The translations under genes and the position numbers were made by a program. The notes below the pieces were generated by a model. It searched no databases and was not told the DNA's origin. It saw only the letters and a list, made by a program, of their open reading frames with translations. From Hondaea fermentalgiana (lineage: Eukaryota; Sar; Bigyra; Thraustochytrida; Thraustochytriidae), in NCBI GenBank assembly GCA_014084085.1, contig NPFB01000007.1, positions 48,050-112,049 of the forward strand: a stretch of 64,000 bases of DNA, written 5' to 3'. Positions 18,803 through 28,294 of this stretch are shown piece by piece; the stretch's first letter is position 1; each line of letters opens with the position of its first letter.

Positions 18803-19042
18803 CCTTGCAGCGTCGCCGCTGTGCGCGCCTGCAGCTCCGCACGCGCCTGCAGCTCCGTACGCGGCTCGTCTTTGTCCTGTGAGAGTGAGTTGTGAGTTTA
18901 CGTCCCGGACTCACAGTGTCATCAAAAAGCTCCCCTCGCTCACAGTCAAGATCGGTCACAACTGATCAAGACCGACAAAAAAAATTCGGCCAGACAAGAT
19001 GAACGAGTCTACGAGCGTGAAGTAGAGTTGTGGAACGGAGTG
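18803..19042. other. Spacer upstream of the sulfotransferase gene
   Basis: Short non-coding stretch holding the sulfotransferase promoter/leader (minus strand) and continuing into the duplicated GAA-rich block. No other feature seen. Confidence 0.5.
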
Positions 19043-19253
19043 AAAGAAGAAGAAGAAGAAGAAGAAGAAGAAGAAGAAGAAGAAGAAGAAAAGATATAAT
19101 GAATGGCTGAAGGAATAAAGGAATTAATGACAAACCTTGGTTCACTCACAAAGAAGAAGAAGAAGAAGAAGAAGTAGAAGAAGAAGAAGAAGAAAACACA
19201 TAATGAATGGATGAACGAATAAAGGAATGAATGAGAGAAAACCTTGGTTCGCT
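19043..19253. repeat. Tandem duplication (two ~105-bp copies) with GAA tracts at the receptor gene 3' end
   Basis: Copy A (19043-19149) and copy B (19150-19253) each begin with a GAA triplet tract. Each continues with a TAATGAATGG...GAATAAAGGAAT...CCTTGGTTC sequence that is nearly the same in both. Copy B runs into the stop codon of the Frizzled-like gene (TGA at 19253-19255, minus strand), so the 3' end of that gene has been duplicated in tandem. On the minus strand the tracts read TTC. Confidence 0.88.
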
Positions 19254-22200
19254 CAAATACGGAAGTCGTACGGCGTAGGCGCCTGAGGGCCGCCCATACC
19301 CGGTGGCGGCGTGGCAGGTGGTGATGGTGGCATTGCGTTTGGTGCAGCGACCGAGTAAAAGGAAGAGTTGTTGCGCGAGCCAAACGAGGAAGGCGTCATT
19401 TGAAAGGAGGCCATCTGCCTCGTGTTGGTTTCCTTGGACTTTGAGCCCTTGGAAAAACTGTGGTCCGTGGTGTCGACCGTCGCCCGCGCGAGCTCGTCGC
19501 GGAGACCGAGCTTGGCGGCCCACAGCTGGTAGTTGCGCTTATGCATGCCAAAGACAATAAAGATGAGAATGCTCTGGCTCATAATCACACAAAAGGTAAG
19601 CCAGAGTGATCCGCGACGCAATCCTCCAGGTTGCGTGAAACCACAACCAACCTGATCCCCGGGCGCATCAATGAGCATGCTGATGTCAGCAGCAGGGTTC
19701 GTGGCCGGGTCAGTAATGCCGTTGGCAAAGTTGGTCAAAAGGCAAGTCACCCACGCCGTGGCCTGCTCCGTGTAGGTGTCCTCCATAAAGAAATTGGTAA
19801 AGCGAAAGAAGAAGATGTTGAGCCACACAAAGATGAAGAGCAGCACAAAAAGCATTGGCGTACGGTACATGGCAAGACGCTTGGCGCGGCGTGCGCTCGC
19901 GGTGGTGCCCTGGTTCAAATGTGACGACTGGTTCACATGTCGCATAATAGTGTAGATGACGCGGCCCATCATGATCGAGCCAGCCACAAAGCAGCAGGCA
20001 ATGAACATGTAAAAGCCCACCCACTCCACAATCGTGCCCGATTCCTCTGTGATCAGCGCCCAGGGAGTCGGGGGCTGGAACCCGAGTTCGCGAAGACCGG
20101 CAATAACAGACGTCGAGATGATGGGAACGCTCCAAGCAAACGCGTGGTACTGGCGACGATTCGCGTCGGTGCTGCGCGCGCCCCACACAAGCTTACGGTA
20201 GAGATCCAAGGCCTGACAAAGCCACCAGGCGCAGAGCGCAATGGCAAAGAAGACCAACCACAGAGCCTGAAAAACCGCGAGTGTAAAACCACTGTTCTTG
20301 AGCGTGTTGGGCCGCGAGTTGTCGAGGCAAAGGTTGTCGGTGGGATTGAAGTCCTTGGTACTCACCATCGCAAGCATGGCCACGGAAATGTTGAACGAGC
20401 AAATCGATAGCCAAAAGGTCATGTACTGCTTGCTCTTTTCTTGGAAAATAGCCCAGGTGGCAATCATAAAGGCGCTCATGAGCACGCCCATGAGGCTCAG
20501 CACAAACTGCACCGTTCCAAAGGTCTGCATGTCGTCCCTCGTGAGCATCGTCCCCAAGCACGGAAGTGCGCAGCACGAAGCACTGTTAATTGTCTCGGCA
20601 GTTGGCGAGTCAGGCACGACGAGCGGACTCGGGCACTCGCAAAACTCTCCCTGCAGCTCAGCGAGCTCGGCGTCGGTCATGGAGTCCTTGTAGAGCGCCT
20701 TGCTGATCGTTGGCTCGCTAACATCACTTTGCATCGATGGGAGGGGGTTGATCACGGCCCCGTTAAAAGCGCCAGCGTCAAGGCTCACCGAGGTCGGGTC
20801 GTTGATCATAGCCACGTAATCTCCGAGGCTACCGAGGGAGGCTGGGTTCGCAAACGTCTGCGTGGTCTCCGGGAAGCTTTCGAGGCCGTTAAAACTGTTA
20901 AGGCAGCCCCAAAAGGAGTCTTCGCCGTTCGGGCAGGCCGTCTCGTTGAGCACACCGTCGCAAACCGGCTGCGCAGCTGCGGGCAACGAGGGCAAGATGC
21001 TGGCACATTCCGTGGCGTAGCGCGTGCACACGTCTCGTGACACAAAGCGGGGCAACGCGTATGTGAGTGGGATCTGGTTATTGGCGCGCGCCGAGGCGAG
21101 GTCCGTGGCGTCGCAGCCCCCGAACTCATCAGGGACAAGGCAAAGCGACTTGTACTGTGGCTTCATGAGTCCCTGGCCGCAGGCGTACTCGCGGAAAGCC
21201 GCCTGGCAACGCACGGAGGCCCACTTGGGGAAAATCCCGACGCTGTAGTTGATGCGCAGCAAGAGACAGTCACGCGAGTTGTAAGCGCTGTAGCCGGCGT
21301 ACGTGCACAACGGCGAGCTTGCGGGATAGTTGGCAAACTTGGGCGTTCCCTCCCACTCGACCGGGCAGCTCTCCGCGTCCCAAGTTCCAAGGTCAGGTTC
21401 GGCCACCGTCGATTCCATGCGGGAGGAAAGGGGGCCCATGCCCACAGTGGATGGCACGTAAAACGCGCGCGGGTACGTGTCCGTCTTTCCAGAGCTGAGG
21501 CAGGCGCTAGCTTCCGTTTCACTCGCGCCTGTCACCAGCTGCATGAGCTGGTCGCGAGATGCAAGCGAATGGATGAGCGTAAGATCCTGATTGTCGTCAT
21601 AGCCGGGGGCTGTGGTGCTCTCGTATCCTACAACTTTGGCGCACACCGATGACTCGGGCAGCACGTCGAAAGTTTTCTCAAGCTCGGCCGCATCGGCCGC
21701 CGGCGTAGTGCAGCCATACACAGCTGCGACATCTGCGCAAGAGAGCGTGGCACCGGAGCCGTTGGGAGCACAGTTGTCGGCTCCGTTGGCAGCTTCGGCC
21801 TTGCCAATTTGCGCGTCGATGACCGCTGCGAGGCCACTCTGTTCGTCCTCCGGAAAGATATCAAGCGTCAATGTGGCCGAGACCATGACCGTCGCCTCGC
21901 ACGAGGGCGACAAATTGAGCGCCTTGAGGGCATTGAGCGTGTACGGAGTCTGGAGACAGGTAGCATTAAAGCTGCCGCCACATTGGGCCAGCATGGCCGA
22001 GTACTCGAGCAAAACGGCGGAGTCCTCTGAGCCTCCAGTTATGGCCGAGAGCATCGACGGATAGAACATGCCAGACACAAGCGGGCAGTCGCCTGCGACA
22101 GTGACTCCGAAAACAGAGGAAGGCTCATTGGGGCTCACGAGCGAAAGCTTTTCGCACGACTCGCGACATGGGAAGACGGGCAGGGCCACGCCGCACACAC

Positions 22201-22633
22201 TCGTGCTTTCGTCCCAGAACAGAGATGCCGTGTCGCAGTCGCCCTCGGTGATGGGGTACGAGCTGGCGTAGTCGGTTGCGACTTCGGCATCGGTATCGAG
22301 AAAGAAGGCGGGCACAGTCTGGCACTTGGGGAATTTCGCCATGCACACGGTCTGCTTAAGCGCGGAACCGCACGATGTCGGCAGCAATTTGAGCAGAAGC
22401 GCGAGCGTGCTGTCTCCGCCGGTCAAGCTCGCAAAGGCATCGAGCTCCATTTCCGTCTGCGTCATGGACGCGTTCGCCGCAAAGTACCTGTAGTCGACCA
22501 CACCTGCGCAGAGGCCCAGGGAGCCGTCGACAAAGTCCTCGTACGTCCTGCACTCCTGGGCTTGCGCCACGGCGAGCACGACGGCCGTCGCCACCAAGGC
22601 GGCGAGCCGCCTCGCGCCCGAGGTCGCCGCCAT
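19253..22633 (-). CDS. Frizzled/Smoothened-like seven-transmembrane receptor
   Basis: 1126 residues with a cleavable signal peptide (about 1-25, LAALVATAVVLAVAQAQ). The ectodomain of about 670 residues is Cys-rich. A first CRD-like block (about 26-180) contains KFPKC and FPCRESCEK, typical of Frizzled CRDs, and a second CRD-like block lies around 410-560. The seven hydrophobic helices run from about 700 to 1030: TM1 TFGTVQFVLSLMG, TM3 GFTLAVFQALWLVFFAIAL, TM5 VEWVGFYMFIACCFVAGS, TM6 PMLFVLLFIFVWLNIFFF, TM7 SLWLTFCVIMSQSILIF. After TM7 comes KRNYQLW, a position where Frizzleds have KTxxxW. The cytoplasmic tail is Ser/Pro/Gly-rich. The family occurs in amoebozoa and labyrinthulomycetes outside animals; ligand and pathway are unknown. 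Single exon; ATG at 22633. Confidence 0.93.
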   Translation of the reverse strand: MAATSGARRLAALVATAVVLAVAQAQECRTYEDFVDGSLGLCAGVVDYRYFAANASMTQTEMELDAFASLTGGDSTLALLLKLLPTSCGSALKQTVCMAKFPKCQTVPAFFLDTDAEVATDYASSYPITEGDCDTASLFWDESTSVCGVALPVFPCRESCEKLSLVSPNEPSSVFGVTVAGDCPLVSGMFYPSMLSAITGGSEDSAVLLEYSAMLAQCGGSFNATCLQTPYTLNALKALNLSPSCEATVMVSATLTLDIFPEDEQSGLAAVIDAQIGKAEAANGADNCAPNGSGATLSCADVAAVYGCTTPAADAAELEKTFDVLPESSVCAKVVGYESTTAPGYDDNQDLTLIHSLASRDQLMQLVTGASETEASACLSSGKTDTYPRAFYVPSTVGMGPLSSRMESTVAEPDLGTWDAESCPVEWEGTPKFANYPASSPLCTYAGYSAYNSRDCLLLRINYSVGIFPKWASVRCQAAFREYACGQGLMKPQYKSLCLVPDEFGGCDATDLASARANNQIPLTYALPRFVSRDVCTRYATECASILPSLPAAAQPVCDGVLNETACPNGEDSFWGCLNSFNGLESFPETTQTFANPASLGSLGDYVAMINDPTSVSLDAGAFNGAVINPLPSMQSDVSEPTISKALYKDSMTDAELAELQGEFCECPSPLVVPDSPTAETINSASCCALPCLGTMLTRDDMQTFGTVQFVLSLMGVLMSAFMIATWAIFQEKSKQYMTFWLSICSFNISVAMLAMVSTKDFNPTDNLCLDNSRPNTLKNSGFTLAVFQALWLVFFAIALCAWWLCQALDLYRKLVWGARSTDANRRQYHAFAWSVPIISTSVIAGLRELGFQPPTPWALITEESGTIVEWVGFYMFIACCFVAGSIMMGRVIYTIMRHVNQSSHLNQGTTASARRAKRLAMYRTPMLFVLLFIFVWLNIFFFRFTNFFMEDTYTEQATAWVTCLLTNFANGITDPATNPAADISMLIDAPGDQVGCGFTQPGGLRRGSLWLTFCVIMSQSILIFIVFGMHKRNYQLWAAKLGLRDELARATVDTTDHSFSKGSKSKETNTRQMASFQMTPSSFGSRNNSSFYSVAAPNAMPPSPPATPPPGMGGPQAPTPYDFRI

Positions 22634-25600
22634 CGTCAGCCACAGTCACGCCGGGCCTCCTCTGCTCCACTCCGTCCTGGCTCCGCGGCGGAGCAAGCTC
22701 GCTTGTGTGTTTGCTCGCCGGCCCGGTCGACTCCGCGGCTGCCCGAGTGCCTGCTGGCTGGGTGGGTTGTGTGTTTGTCTCTGCTGCTCGCTCTTGTGCA
22801 CGCCGAGGCCGGTCTCCCCAAAGCGAGACACGCGCGGCTGGTTCAGGCACGCGATCTCGGAGCTGACTCCGCGGCACGCGCCTCGCTCGCCTCGCCTCGC
22901 CTCGCTCGCGCCTGCTCTCGCCTCGCGCGCGCTCTGCCCGCGTCTGAGCCTGCGTGCGTGCGTGCCGGCCGGAGCGGCGTGCGCGCGGCGGCTGCGCGCG
23001 CTGAGGCGGATGGACGGCGGCGCGGGATGGATGGGACGGGATGGAATGGAAATGGAGCTCGGCGCCTGGAGTGGGACGCGGGCAGGCTCTCCTCCTGCTC
23101 TGCTGCTGCTCCGCTCCTCTCTCGCGCGGCTTCCCGCGCCCTCGCCGCGTTGGAAAGCTGGCCGCCGACGCGCTCGCGCCGAACGGGGCGGAGCGGGCGG
23201 GAGAAGGGGAGGCGAAGGGAGCGGCCCTGGAGCAGCTGCGCTGCCGCTCGGCCGAGTGCGGAGAGTCGCGGGTTTGCGGCTTTGCTGCGGCGGCGGCCGA
23301 GGGGAAGTATCGATGGCGGAGGCGATGCGAAGGAGGAAAGGGGAGGAAAGGGGAGGCGAGGAGGCGAGGCCGGGCCCGCTCGCGGAGGAGGTCGACGCGG
23401 AGGCGAGGTGGAGGAGGAGGAGGAGGAGGAGGAGAGCAGAATTGGAGAGCGAGCGAGCGAGCGAGAGAGAGAGAGACGCGAGCGAGACGCGAGCGAGACA
23501 CGCGCGAGCCTGGGCATTATGGAGGCGGAAAAAAAAATTGACAACAGAAGGAGGGGCGGGGGTACGGAAGGAGAGTTGGTGGAACACCGGGGTGAAGATT
23601 TGAAGGGTTGCAGGGGGAGATAGAGGCCGTGCGTGCGAAAGGTGCGAAGTGCCCTATGTACGGGGAGCAGGCGTCCCCCGGAGTCGAGGGTGAGAAGTGA
23701 CCTCCGCGCACACAATCTGTCGTGCTGCAGCTGGCAGTGGCAGTGTGGCTGGCGCTCTCCTTCCTTGCCCTGCTTTGCTCTGCTTTGCTTTGCCAAAACA
23801 AAACAAAACAGCGCAACACAACACAGAGCAAACGAGAATCGCTATCGCAGTTGCATTGCCATCACTCTTCTCTGTCAGTCAGTGGGCAGCATAAGTTTCT
23901 TCAAGAATGTGCGCCTGTTTCTAGCTAGCCTCGAGGAGCGAGTTCCGGGTCGCCGTTCACGATGTGTCGACCATGAACGGATGGATGTGGATGTGACTGC
24001 GGCCGTGGCGGCTGGCGGATGGTGTGGATGGTGGATGGACGGTGGATCAAGAGTCGCACGAGGAAGTACTTCCAGGGGTACTCTTTCGTCTTCAAAAGTT
24101 GCAGTTGCTCTTTCATTGGTTGCTGTTTTCGCGCAAGTCGGCTTTTGCAGTTGTCGCAGTTGCGTGCGAGAGCGGTGCGGATGCGGCCATGACTTTGACG
24201 CGGACGCGAACAGTGCAAATCTGGCGGGGTGTCAAGAGAAGTGGCAGCTGCCATGGCTGCAGACTGAGCGCATGCCGCATCTTGGCGTCGGAGAAAGCCA
24301 AGGCGTAGTACAGGATGGATGGAGAGCCGTGGCTGTGCCAAGATCGGCACCGTCGGTAGCCATGGTGGCTCTGGTCGCTGCCGCCATCGATCGATGTTGA
24401 GCAGCGTCGTAGAAGAGTCAAGAGGAGCATTGCTGGTGCATGCAAGAGGACGGGACGCGATCATCACCGCACTGCCACGCGGCAGCACAGCTCAGCACAG
24501 CACAGAGAGCGGCGACCAGCGCGGCTCAAGAGGCAAGAAGCTGCAGCTGCTGCTGCTGCTACATGCCGGAAGCGCGTGCCACGAAGCGCGTCTCGGAAGT
24601 GCTGCACGCGGAAACGATCGCAGGCGTGAACAGACGCAAATCGCTCCCCTGTCAACGCGGAGTTTAGGTTTCGTGCATGTCCTCGACTTGCGCACCCCCG
24701 CGTTGTGCAGTCTGCTATCAAAATGGTTTCTCAACCGGCCGAAACCACTTCGTCATAACGGCAATTTTGCTAGCTACTATCCAACTTTCGAGGATCTCGA
24801 TCGAGCGAGACAGCGAGCAAGAAAAATTCATACTGACAGCCTGTGAACAGCCAGTCTCCATGCAACTAACTCCCCGCCGCCGCTAGCCAGCCATGCCTGC
24901 GAGCTCGACCGTCAGCAGCAACGGCGAGGACCGAGGTCGGTTCCGCTTCGATCTATGACGCCCAAAACTTTGAGGAGACCAATCCGCCATCGCGGCTCGC
25001 GCCCGGGGGCGCGTCGCGAGAGGCCTGGGAGGGCCGCTTCCGCTCGCCCGAGCGCGTGTTTTTCGAGTGACGCGTCCATCCTCGCCGTCTTCGAGCGCTG
25101 GAGCGAGGAGCAGCCGCTGCAGTGCGTGCCTGACGCGCGGCGAGGCGGCTCGCCATCGTCTATGCTCGGATCGGCACGCACCCAAGTGTTGGAAACTTGA
25201 GCCAGCCCAGCCCAGCCCGGCCACGCCTCGCCTCGCCTCGCCTCGCCTCGCCTCCTCGCGCGACCTGGCGAGCTCGGCCCGGCCGGCAGCCGCGCAGACG
25301 AGAGAGCGGGCGGAGGTGTCCTCGTCTCGGCCGGGCTCAGCCGGTCAGCAGGCACGCAAGATACGTGGCGAGCGAGCGAGCGCGCCCCGCCCAGCCCGCC
25401 ACTGTAGAAGCCAAAAACCGAGCACAGAACACACACAGAAGTTGAGACGCCGAAAAGAACACGCGGCTGCAGCACCGCGGCGGCCGGCAACCACGACAGC
25501 ACGAGTTCGAAACAGCCCGGGCCCGCCTTGCCGGGCTCGCAAACGCTAAAACGTCGAACTCGAGCGTGGCGTAGCTGGCCGGCTGTCGAGCTGGCTGACT

Positions 25601-25775
25601 GACGTCGAGAGCTGGCCAGACTCAGATACCAACGTTTTTTTTGGGGGGGGGGGAAGGGAAGGGAGGCGACGAGAGTGGTTCTTGTGACTGACTGCGCGCT
25701 CGTGGTCCCTCGCTGCGAGGCGTGCTCAGCAGCGTTTGCAATTTGATTCCTGCGAGCTCTGAGGCTAAGCAAGAG

Positions 25776-25807
<32 letters not shown>

Positions 25808-25838
25808 TCAGCAGTAGCTTCATCTTCAGCCACGTACC
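22634..25838. other. 3.2-kb divergent spacer between the receptor and MYB genes
   Basis: GC-rich and purine/pyrimidine-biased, with many short repeats: GAG/GGA tracts (23340-23500), GA runs (23455-23475), CTTTG/AAAAC runs (23770-23815) and GGAT repeats (23975-24040). Open frames here are long only because of base composition and look nothing like proteins. It must contain two divergent promoters and long leaders. No tRNA or other RNA gene was recognised. Confidence 0.6.
25783..25810 (+). promoter_or_regulatory. CT tract ending in TTCAG before the MYB start
   Basis: A run of about 13 CT units ends in TTCAG 29 bp before the MYB ATG. It has the form of a polypyrimidine tract plus 3' splice acceptor and could end a leader intron. 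It could also simply be a promoter microsatellite. Confidence 0.4.
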
Positions 25839-28271
25839 ATGCTTCAAGAAAAAGTGCTCAACATCCTAGCTAGGTCTTTTCCTCACGAGGAGAAAGCGCT
25901 TCTTCGGAAAACCTCGGAAAGCATCATGCACATCGTCATGCAGGACGATTCGACAGTGCCTCGACCACGAAAGCAAGCCAAGAGGAGCCGGAGTGTCACG
26001 CAACATCCACAAAGAAGCACCTCTTCGTCTTTGAGCAGTCCACAGCAAGAGACTGATGTTGCTCCGCACCGACTGGCCTCGGCCGAACCAGCACATGCAG
26101 AACCTTCGCCACGACTTTCCCACGTATCTGCACCTGAAGATGTACAAGCCGCTCAGGCCAATCGTCTGCGCCAGGGCGACGAAGAAAGTCTTGAAGAGCG
26201 AAAGAAAAAAATCAAAATCCCCCAAAAATGGACTCCAGAGGAAGACGAGCAGCTTCGACAAGCCGTGGACAAAATTGGCGCTCACAAGTGGAAGACCGTT
26301 GCGACGCTTGTCGAAGGGAGAGACCATGTGCAGTGTTTGCAAAGGTGGAACAAAGTCTTGCAACCTGGTCTTGTCAAAGGTCCGTGGACTCCTAGCGAAG
26401 ACGATCTACTTCGCCAGCTTGTGCTCGATGAAAAAATCACGGTCTGGAAAGCTGTCGCAGCCCGCGTTCCTGGCCGGACCCCGAAACAGTGTCGCGAGCG
26501 ATGGAAGCTGAGTCTTGACCCTGCTATCAATCACACTCCTTTCACTTTGCAAGAAGACGAAAAGCTCGAAAAGCTTCATCGGGAGCTGGGCAATCGCTGG
26601 GCAGAAATCAGGCGTCATTTTGCGGGTCGCACGGAGAATGCTGTGAAAACCCGCCTGAAATCCATCATGCGCAGTCGTGCCCGCGAGTGGTCCCCCGAGC
26701 AAGACGCCAACTTGCTTCGGTACTATGAAACCTATGGAAAGGACATCCGCGCGATCGCGACTTACTTTCCCGGGCGAACCAAGACCACGATTCGTCTTCG
26801 CATCAAGCAACTCACTGAGACTATACCATTCGCGCTCGAAAAAGTGAGCAGTGAGTCACCCAAGCGCCAGCAGCACCAGCATCAGCACCAGCACCAGCAC
26901 CAGCACCAGCACCAGCAGCACGGGCTACAGGCCTCGCTTCAAAAACAGCAACAACAATTGTCTGCAGAACCTGCAGAGAGCGAAAACTTTCTTGGCGAAG
27001 CTTCACAGACCGTCGGAGTAGCCCATCCCGTGGCTGCTCGATTGAGTGCAAACTTCGAGGGCATGTCGGCCACGCCAACTGCGCATGATCTTGCTCTCGC
27101 AGCGTCGATGTTTGGCACGGGTGGACCGTCGCCACATCCGAGCGCGCCGGCGGCTTCAAGATTGGATCAACACGCGAATACCGCGCACGCATCACTTTGT
27201 TTTGCAGTTTCCCCGGCTGCATTGGCCTCGCAGGGACCAGCTGAGCAGGCGCCTTCAGGCGCGCGTTCTGTTGCTGCTGCTGCTGCTACCGCTCCTAATG
27301 CTTCAAGCCTTGCGCCGAGCGCAGAGGCTCACAACTACCTTTCAAAGATTTCTTCCGATTCCATGACAGCCTTTTCAAGCAGTCCTTCAACGACAAGCGA
27401 AAGCGATCAGTACCAAAGCGCGAGTGCTGCACAGCTGGTTGACAAACCAAATCAGACAGCCAAAAGAGATGATCAGCGCACCGGCCAGTCATTTTTTGAC
27501 GAAAACAGTGTGCATGTGAACTTGGCCCATCGTGCTACCTCGGACGCATCGTGCCGAGACAATGCGCCACAGCACAAAATCAAGCGTCGAGCGCTAGGAC
27601 TTTCTGTGGTCACCAATCCGCCCGCCATTGACCGACACGCGCGAGTGACCCCAGGTACAAGCTCGCCATGGAATATGTCCATGATTCTTGCAAGACCGAC
27701 ACCAAGGCAACAGAGCACTTTCACCCCTATTGCTATCCATGCAGCGTGTCGCGGCGCCAATTTTGACCATCCTTTCTCGTCAACCACGCCAATTAGTGTC
27801 ACCCCCGTTGGCGCGACTCACCTGGCCTCATCGTTGGAAAGCGCCCCAGTATCAAGACCTGGAAGTGCACTCGCAAACGTCCATGGCGCCGCATCCGTCG
27901 CACGGCCGCTTGCGACTGCCTGCGATGTGAGTCCAGATGAATCGTCCCGTACCTCTGTCATTTCTTTTTCTCCTCATAATCCTTCTTCCCATCCTGGAGG
28001 GGAGAACGCGGGCTTTGCAGATTTCGAGACGTACTCAAATCCCGCAAGGTCCACGGTGTCGCAAGCCGCGCCTCGAGATGCAATCGCAAATATTCCATCG
28101 AACATGCAGTCGCCAGCGAGCTGTCTCTCTGCCGGAAACCTTTTGCTCACCTCGCGAGCGCACAAGACGGTCTTTGATTTCCAAATGGATCCAGCGAGTC
28201 TTCACCCGCACCAACAAGACATGGACGTCGCCACACCCACATTAGCAAAGGTTCGAGAGAACCGTTTCTAA
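25839..28271 (+). CDS. MYB transcription factor with four MYB repeats
   Basis: 810 residues. Four consecutive MYB/SANT repeats lie between about 128 and 330. R1 is KWTPEEDEQL...HKWKTVATL; R2 is GPWTPSEDDLL...VWKAVAARVPGRT with CRERW; R3 is PFTLQEDEKL...NRWAEIRRHFAGRT; R4 is EWSPEQDANLL...IRAIATYFPGRT. R1-R3 resemble the c-Myb/3R-MYB DNA-binding domain, usually a cell-cycle regulator in eukaryotes; the fourth repeat follows directly. A His/Gln stretch (about 345-365) comes next, then a long Ser/Ala/Pro-rich, disordered C-terminal half, which probably carries regulatory regions. Single exon; ATG in a TACCATG context behind a CT tract. Convergent with the TTLL gene, 23 bp between the two stops. 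Confidence 0.95.
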   Translation: MLQEKVLNILARSFPHEEKALLRKTSESIMHIVMQDDSTVPRPRKQAKRSRSVTQHPQRSTSSSLSSPQQETDVAPHRLASAEPAHAEPSPRLSHVSAPEDVQAAQANRLRQGDEESLEERKKKIKIPQKWTPEEDEQLRQAVDKIGAHKWKTVATLVEGRDHVQCLQRWNKVLQPGLVKGPWTPSEDDLLRQLVLDEKITVWKAVAARVPGRTPKQCRERWKLSLDPAINHTPFTLQEDEKLEKLHRELGNRWAEIRRHFAGRTENAVKTRLKSIMRSRAREWSPEQDANLLRYYETYGKDIRAIATYFPGRTKTTIRLRIKQLTETIPFALEKVSSESPKRQQHQHQHQHQHQHQHQQHGLQASLQKQQQQLSAEPAESENFLGEASQTVGVAHPVAARLSANFEGMSATPTAHDLALAASMFGTGGPSPHPSAPAASRLDQHANTAHASLCFAVSPAALASQGPAEQAPSGARSVAAAAATAPNASSLAPSAEAHNYLSKISSDSMTAFSSSPSTTSESDQYQSASAAQLVDKPNQTAKRDDQRTGQSFFDENSVHVNLAHRATSDASCRDNAPQHKIKRRALGLSVVTNPPAIDRHARVTPGTSSPWNMSMILARPTPRQQSTFTPIAIHAACRGANFDHPFSSTTPISVTPVGATHLASSLESAPVSRPGSALANVHGAASVARPLATACDVSPDESSRTSVISFSPHNPSSHPGGENAGFADFETYSNPARSTVSQAAPRDAIANIPSNMQSPASCLSAGNLLLTSRAHKTVFDFQMDPASLHPHQQDMDVATPTLAKVRENRF

Positions 28272-28294
28272 TCAATTGAAATGTTTTACGTGTT

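Noticed and set aside
22356..23796. Several long overlapping frames upstream of the receptor gene
   Set aside because: All are Arg/Ala/Ser-rich, overlap each other in several frames and lack any family signature.
24912..25847. 311-codon minus-strand frame before the MYB gene
   Set aside because: It overlaps the MYB promoter and CT tract; Arg/Ala-rich and without homology.
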